A stretch of DNA of 18,171 nt from UBA6168 sp964442355 (GTDB lineage Bacteria > Bacteroidota > Bacteroidia > Chitinophagales > Saprospiraceae): assembly GCA_964442355.1 (NCBI GenBank), contig CAYTZS010000107.1, positions 1-18,171 on the forward strand, given 5' to 3'. The notes below the pieces were generated by a model. The model did not search any database. It was given only the letters and a program-made list of their open reading frames with translations, and was not told where the DNA came from. Position numbers and translations under genes: made by a program. Below, piece after piece: positions 16,177 to 18,171 of this stretch (position 1 is the first letter of the stretch; the number at the start of each line of letters is the position of its first letter).

Positions 16177-17037
16177 TCAAAACTCAACCGCCAACTCTTT
16201 TATTATCCTTCCCCTATTCGTAAGCTTGGCGGCATACTTCCCTTTTGGCAACCCCCTAATTTCAAACTCAAACCTGAATTTGTGGTGTCCTCGTTTCTGT
16301 TGTCTGTTTTTAAACAGGGAATGCACCAATTCGCCAGCTTCATTGTACAATCCGAAGTCCACGGATTGGTCACTAGCAAGTTCGTAGTAAAAAAGGCCGT
16401 TCATGGCAAAAGCCTCCCGCCAGTTGGCTGGTTGGCCGGGTAGCATTCGGTCTTGTGGCGGCGCTTTGTATTCAATATGGTATTCGGGCATTGGTTTGCC
16501 TAGCATGTCGGCAACAAATTTTGTAAGCGTTGGGTCGCCGATGCCCTCTAACCTGTCCGCATCTGTGACTGCCCACACGGCGTATTGGGCGGAGGGGTGT
16601 TGATGCAATTTGTTGTCGTTAAGGTATTGCGCCATTTTGAGCAGGTTGCCGTTGGCCAGCTTGCCAATTTTGAAAGGGCTGCCGCCTCCTGGAGAGCCGT
16701 CGCTCGCTTCTATGCAAAAACCAAAGAGTTTCTCAACCTTCGATGCACCGCTTTCAACCAAGAAGCTTTCCTCCTTGCTAACCATGAGGTTTTGTAGGCT
16801 CGAATCGCCAGCTTCGAAAATTTGGCCAGCAGGTACTCGTACCTCCAGTTTTTTCTTCGACTTGTTTTTTAAGTTCAACTTCAAGCATTCCCCTGAATGT
16901 CCACCTTCGCCCTCGGCAGAGATGCTCAAGAGACCCTTCTTGATAGCCTCTGTGATGTCAATAACTTGAGATGGCGCACTAAAAGGTAGGCAAAAGACCA
17001 TGACCAGCATGGCGATACAAACTGTCGTTTTCTTCAT
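16177..17037 (-). CDS. Secreted protein of unknown function with type IX CTD-like C-terminus
   Basis: The product has 286 residues. The start at 17037 is preferred over an in-frame ATG at 17154 because a clear signal peptide follows (MKKTTVCIAMLVMVFCLPFSAPSQ). Residues ~35-170 look like a beta-rich domain: LEVRVPAGQIF, SLQNLMVSKEESFLVESG, FGFCIEASDGSP, then AQYAVWAVTDAD. Similar 'VPAG...AVWAVTD' proteins exist in other bacteria as uncharacterised extracellular domains; I cannot name the family. C51 and C108 are the only mature cysteines and could pair. Residues ~211-286 (VDFGLYNEAGELV ... LPKGKYAAKL ... IIKELAVEF) resemble a type A type IX sorting domain or FlgD-like beta-sandwich, although the FPNP-like opening is missing. 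The gene diverges from the ECF sigma gene, which makes it a candidate target of that sigma factor (inference). Confidence 0.75.
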   Translation of the reverse strand: MKKTTVCIAMLVMVFCLPFSAPSQVIDITEAIKKGLLSISAEGEGGHSGECLKLNLKNKSKKKLEVRVPAGQIFEAGDSSLQNLMVSKEESFLVESGASKVEKLFGFCIEASDGSPGGGSPFKIGKLANGNLLKMAQYLNDNKLHQHPSAQYAVWAVTDADRLEGIGDPTLTKFVADMLGKPMPEYHIEYKAPPQDRMLPGQPANWREAFAMNGLFYYELASDQSVDFGLYNEAGELVHSLFKNRQQKRGHHKFRFEFEIRGLPKGKYAAKLTNRGRIIKELAVEF

Positions 17038-17156
17038 GTTCCATTGAATTATTGGTGAAAGTCTATTGAACGAGCCTAGCATCCGTTTTATTAGACTTGT
17101 AGTTTTTCTTAGGTGCCTATGGTAGAGGAATAATTCCCTATCATTGCCTGTCAAAT

Positions 17157-17193
17157 TTTGGCGGTATCGGCCTTTATTCGCCCTTCCGCCAAA
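17157..17193. promoter_or_regulatory. Inverted repeat in the divergent region, just before the ECF sigma gene
   Basis: TTTGGCGG (17157-17164) and CCGCCAAA (17186-17193) form a perfect 8-base inverted repeat with a 21-base spacer, ending 17 bases before the sigma-factor start. It could be a hairpin in the mRNA leader or a regulator site. An 11-base palindrome, GGAATAATTCC (17127-17137), lies 19 bases further upstream. No consensus promoter was found on either strand of this 173-base gap. Confidence 0.4.
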
Positions 17194-17210
17194 CTAACTA
17201 CTGCACAACA

Positions 17211-17738
17211 TTGAACCTGACCACCCGGCTACGAAACGATGACAAAGCTGTGCTCAAAGAACTATTTGAGGCACACTACCGAAACGTTTGTGCAGCTATT
17301 CAACGGTTAACTGGAGAAAGAGGGGTTACGGAAGACCTAGCGCAGCAAGTTTTTATCCGGTTTTGGGAAAAGCGGAACCAGATACAAGTAGATACCTCAC
17401 CAGGTGCCTATCTACACAGGATGGCAGTTAATGAAGCATTGGCATGGCTCCGCGCAAAAAAAAACCAACAACCTGAAGAGTTGTCATTTGCAACACCATT
17501 GCCTATGGAATTGGATGGTGAAAACTTACTACTTCACAGTGAACTTCATGATCAAATACATAAAGTAATAGACGCGTTGCCGCCACGCTGCCGTGCAGTA
17601 TTTCAATTGAGTAGGTTTGAGAACCTTAGCTATCAAGAAATAGCCGACCAAATGGAAATATCGGTGAAAACAGTAGAGCATCAGATGGGAAAAGCACTTA
17701 GGGTGCTGAGAGAGCAGTTGAAGGATTATCTTTCCTGA
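17211..17738 (+). CDS. ECF-type RNA polymerase sigma-70 factor
   Basis: This is a 175-residue sigma factor with the minimal ECF layout. Region 2 spans about 13-82 (LFEAHYRNVCAAIQRLTG, EDLAQQVFIRFWEKR, AYLHRMAVNEALAWLR). Region 4 spans about 113-170 (IDALPPRCRAVFQLSRFENL, then the helix-turn-helix YQEIADQMEISVKTVEHQMG). It resembles the Bacteroidota family often paired with a FecR-like anti-sigma factor and a TonB receptor. No anti-sigma gene follows; the next 433 bases look like rRNA promoter sequence, so it appears to be an orphan in this window. The start is TTG at 17211: no ATG lies early enough in frame, and the next alternative, GTG at 17250, would trim region 2. Its targets may include the divergent secreted protein, which is inference only. 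Confidence 0.92.
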   Translation: MNLTTRLRNDDKAVLKELFEAHYRNVCAAIQRLTGERGVTEDLAQQVFIRFWEKRNQIQVDTSPGAYLHRMAVNEALAWLRAKKNQQPEELSFATPLPMELDGENLLLHSELHDQIHKVIDALPPRCRAVFQLSRFENLSYQEIADQMEISVKTVEHQMGKALRVLREQLKDYLS

Positions 17739-17844
17739 GCCATCAATTTTAAGTGTCAATACACATTAGTATATAAGCAGGAGTTGTCTAAGTAAACAAC
17801 CATCCTAACTGATTAAAAAAAAGTGATTAAAAAGTAAATAAAGA

Positions 17845-17875
17845 TTTGCGAATGTGAAACAGGTGATTACCTTTG
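17845..17875 (+). promoter_or_regulatory. Upstream tandem promoter P1, probably of an rRNA operon
   Basis: TTTG (17845-17848) and TACCTTTG (17868-17875) are separated by exactly 19 bases, an ideal Bacteroidota promoter. A-rich tracts (17814-17844, with two copies of TGATTAAAAA) sit upstream like an UP element. There is no gene for it within 300 bases downstream, which suggests a stable-RNA operon beyond the edge. Confidence 0.8.
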
Positions 17876-17880
17876 CGCCC

Positions 17881-17918
17881 GCTTTGGGAATAAATGATTC
17901 ATCACTAGTACCCAAAGC
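17881..17918 (+). other. Hairpin between the tandem promoters
   Basis: GCTTTGGG (17881-17888) and CCCAAAGC (17911-17918) are perfectly complementary with a 22-base loop. It would fold at the very start of the P1 transcript. Its function is unknown; similar positions in rRNA leaders hold processing or start-site-proximal hairpins. Confidence 0.5.
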
Positions 17919-17973
17919 AAGTTCAGTGCAAGATTAGGAGCTTGAAAAATCTTTACTTTTTTTTAAAAAAAGA

Positions 17974-18004
17974 TTTGCTAAGTTGAAATTGAATCCTATC
18001 TTTG
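17974..18004 (+). promoter_or_regulatory. Downstream tandem promoter P2, probably of an rRNA operon
   Basis: TTTG (17974-17977) and TATCTTTG (17997-18004) are again spaced by 19 bases. P2 shares with P1 the block AAAGATTTGC at the -33 and TGAAA in the same phase of the spacer, so the two look like a duplication. A T8A7 tract lies just upstream, and AAATCTTT (17947-17954) with AAAGATTT (17969-17976) form an inverted repeat that overlaps the -33 site. Confidence 0.85.
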
Positions 18005-18171
18005 CCGTCCCTTACGCAAAGGCGTTTTTGGGAACCCCCAAGAAGACATAGAAAATGCGGTTGCATCCTTGCTGGTGGCCTTTTAGTATGGGCAGGTTTA
18101 GGTTGTGGTTGCGAAGGAGTTCATTGACACCGATGGAGGAAAGAACAGGTAAGAAGAAAGGAAGAAAGAGC
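18005..18171 (+). other. Probable rRNA operon leader, cut by the window edge
   Basis: Together with 17739-17844, this makes a 433-base stretch without a supported gene. The part after P2 holds small hairpins (ACGCAAAGGCGT at 18014-18025), the motif GTTCATTGACA (18119-18129), and a purine-rich tail ending AAGAAAGGAAGAAAGAGC. I associate GTTCATTGACA or GTTCTTTGACA, followed by such tails, with leaders and spacers of Bacteroidota rRNA operons. The 16S gene itself is not in the window. A short open frame from 18054 to the edge is not convincing as a gene. Confidence 0.6.

Noticed and set aside
17038..17154. 39-codon N-terminal extension of the small secreted protein
   Set aside because: The extension is charged and would bury the signal peptide. 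The ATG at 17037 is followed immediately by a standard one.
18054..18171. Open frame running off the right edge (begins MRLHPCWWPFS)
   Set aside because: It lies within what looks like an rRNA leader, has Trp/Arg-rich non-protein-like composition, and includes the GTTCATTGACA leader motif. Sequence beyond the edge would settle it.
1..18171. CRISPR arrays, tRNA genes, insertion sequences, prophage or toxin-antitoxin genes
   Set aside because: I saw no regularly spaced direct repeats, no cloverleaf with CCA-like end, no transposase or integrase motifs, and no small paired gene cassettes. The gene content is chromosomal housekeeping and surface proteins.

Overview
The window is a piece of a Bacteroidota chromosome. 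Four observations support this: two secreted proteins end in type IX secretion sorting domains (one CHU_C/gliding-motility type, one type A); the first gene is the end of a TonB-receptor-like barrel of the kind common in the phylum; promoter-like sites fit the Bacteroidota pattern TTTG-N19-TAnnTTTG; and coding regions lack clear Shine-Dalgarno sequences. A Saprospiraceae-like or other environmental lineage is a reasonable guess, but the sequence does not fix the genus.

Layout. Bases 1-656 hold the 3' end of an outer-membrane barrel gene (+). It converges, across a hairpin, on a 6.4-kb gene (-, 711-7136) for a 2141-residue Cys-rich cell-surface or secreted protein. Next on the minus strand are an unrecognised 438-residue cytoplasmic protein with its own terminator and a two-domain ribonuclease H (rnhA); a 19-bp perfect inverted repeat separates them. 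An alkaline-ceramidase-like membrane enzyme (+) converges on a SAM-hydrolase (DUF62) family protein (-), which diverges from a PhoH-type ATPase (+). After phoH come a second hairpin related to the one behind rnhA, a good Bacteroidota promoter, and a 1180-residue M36 metallopeptidase (+). A strong bidirectional terminator separates that gene from a small secreted protein (-), which diverges from an ECF sigma factor (+).

The last 433 bases contain no gene I can support. They carry two near-identical tandem promoters with A/T tracts upstream, hairpins, and a leader with GTTCATTGACA, a motif I associate with Bacteroidota rRNA operon leaders and spacers. My inference is that a 16S rRNA gene starts just beyond the right edge.

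How the genes fit together: this is mostly chromosomal housekeeping plus cell-surface functions, not a defence island or mobile element. I see no transposase, integrase, CRISPR array or tRNA. The surface genes (barrel, giant CHU_C protein, M36 protease, small CTD-like protein) would all depend on export or type IX machinery encoded elsewhere. I find no convincing wholly new multi-gene system. The most unusual items are a recurring post-stop hairpin element, a SAM-hydrolase homologue that seems to lack its usual catalytic triad, and an ECF sigma factor with no visible anti-sigma partner, facing a secreted protein across an inverted repeat.
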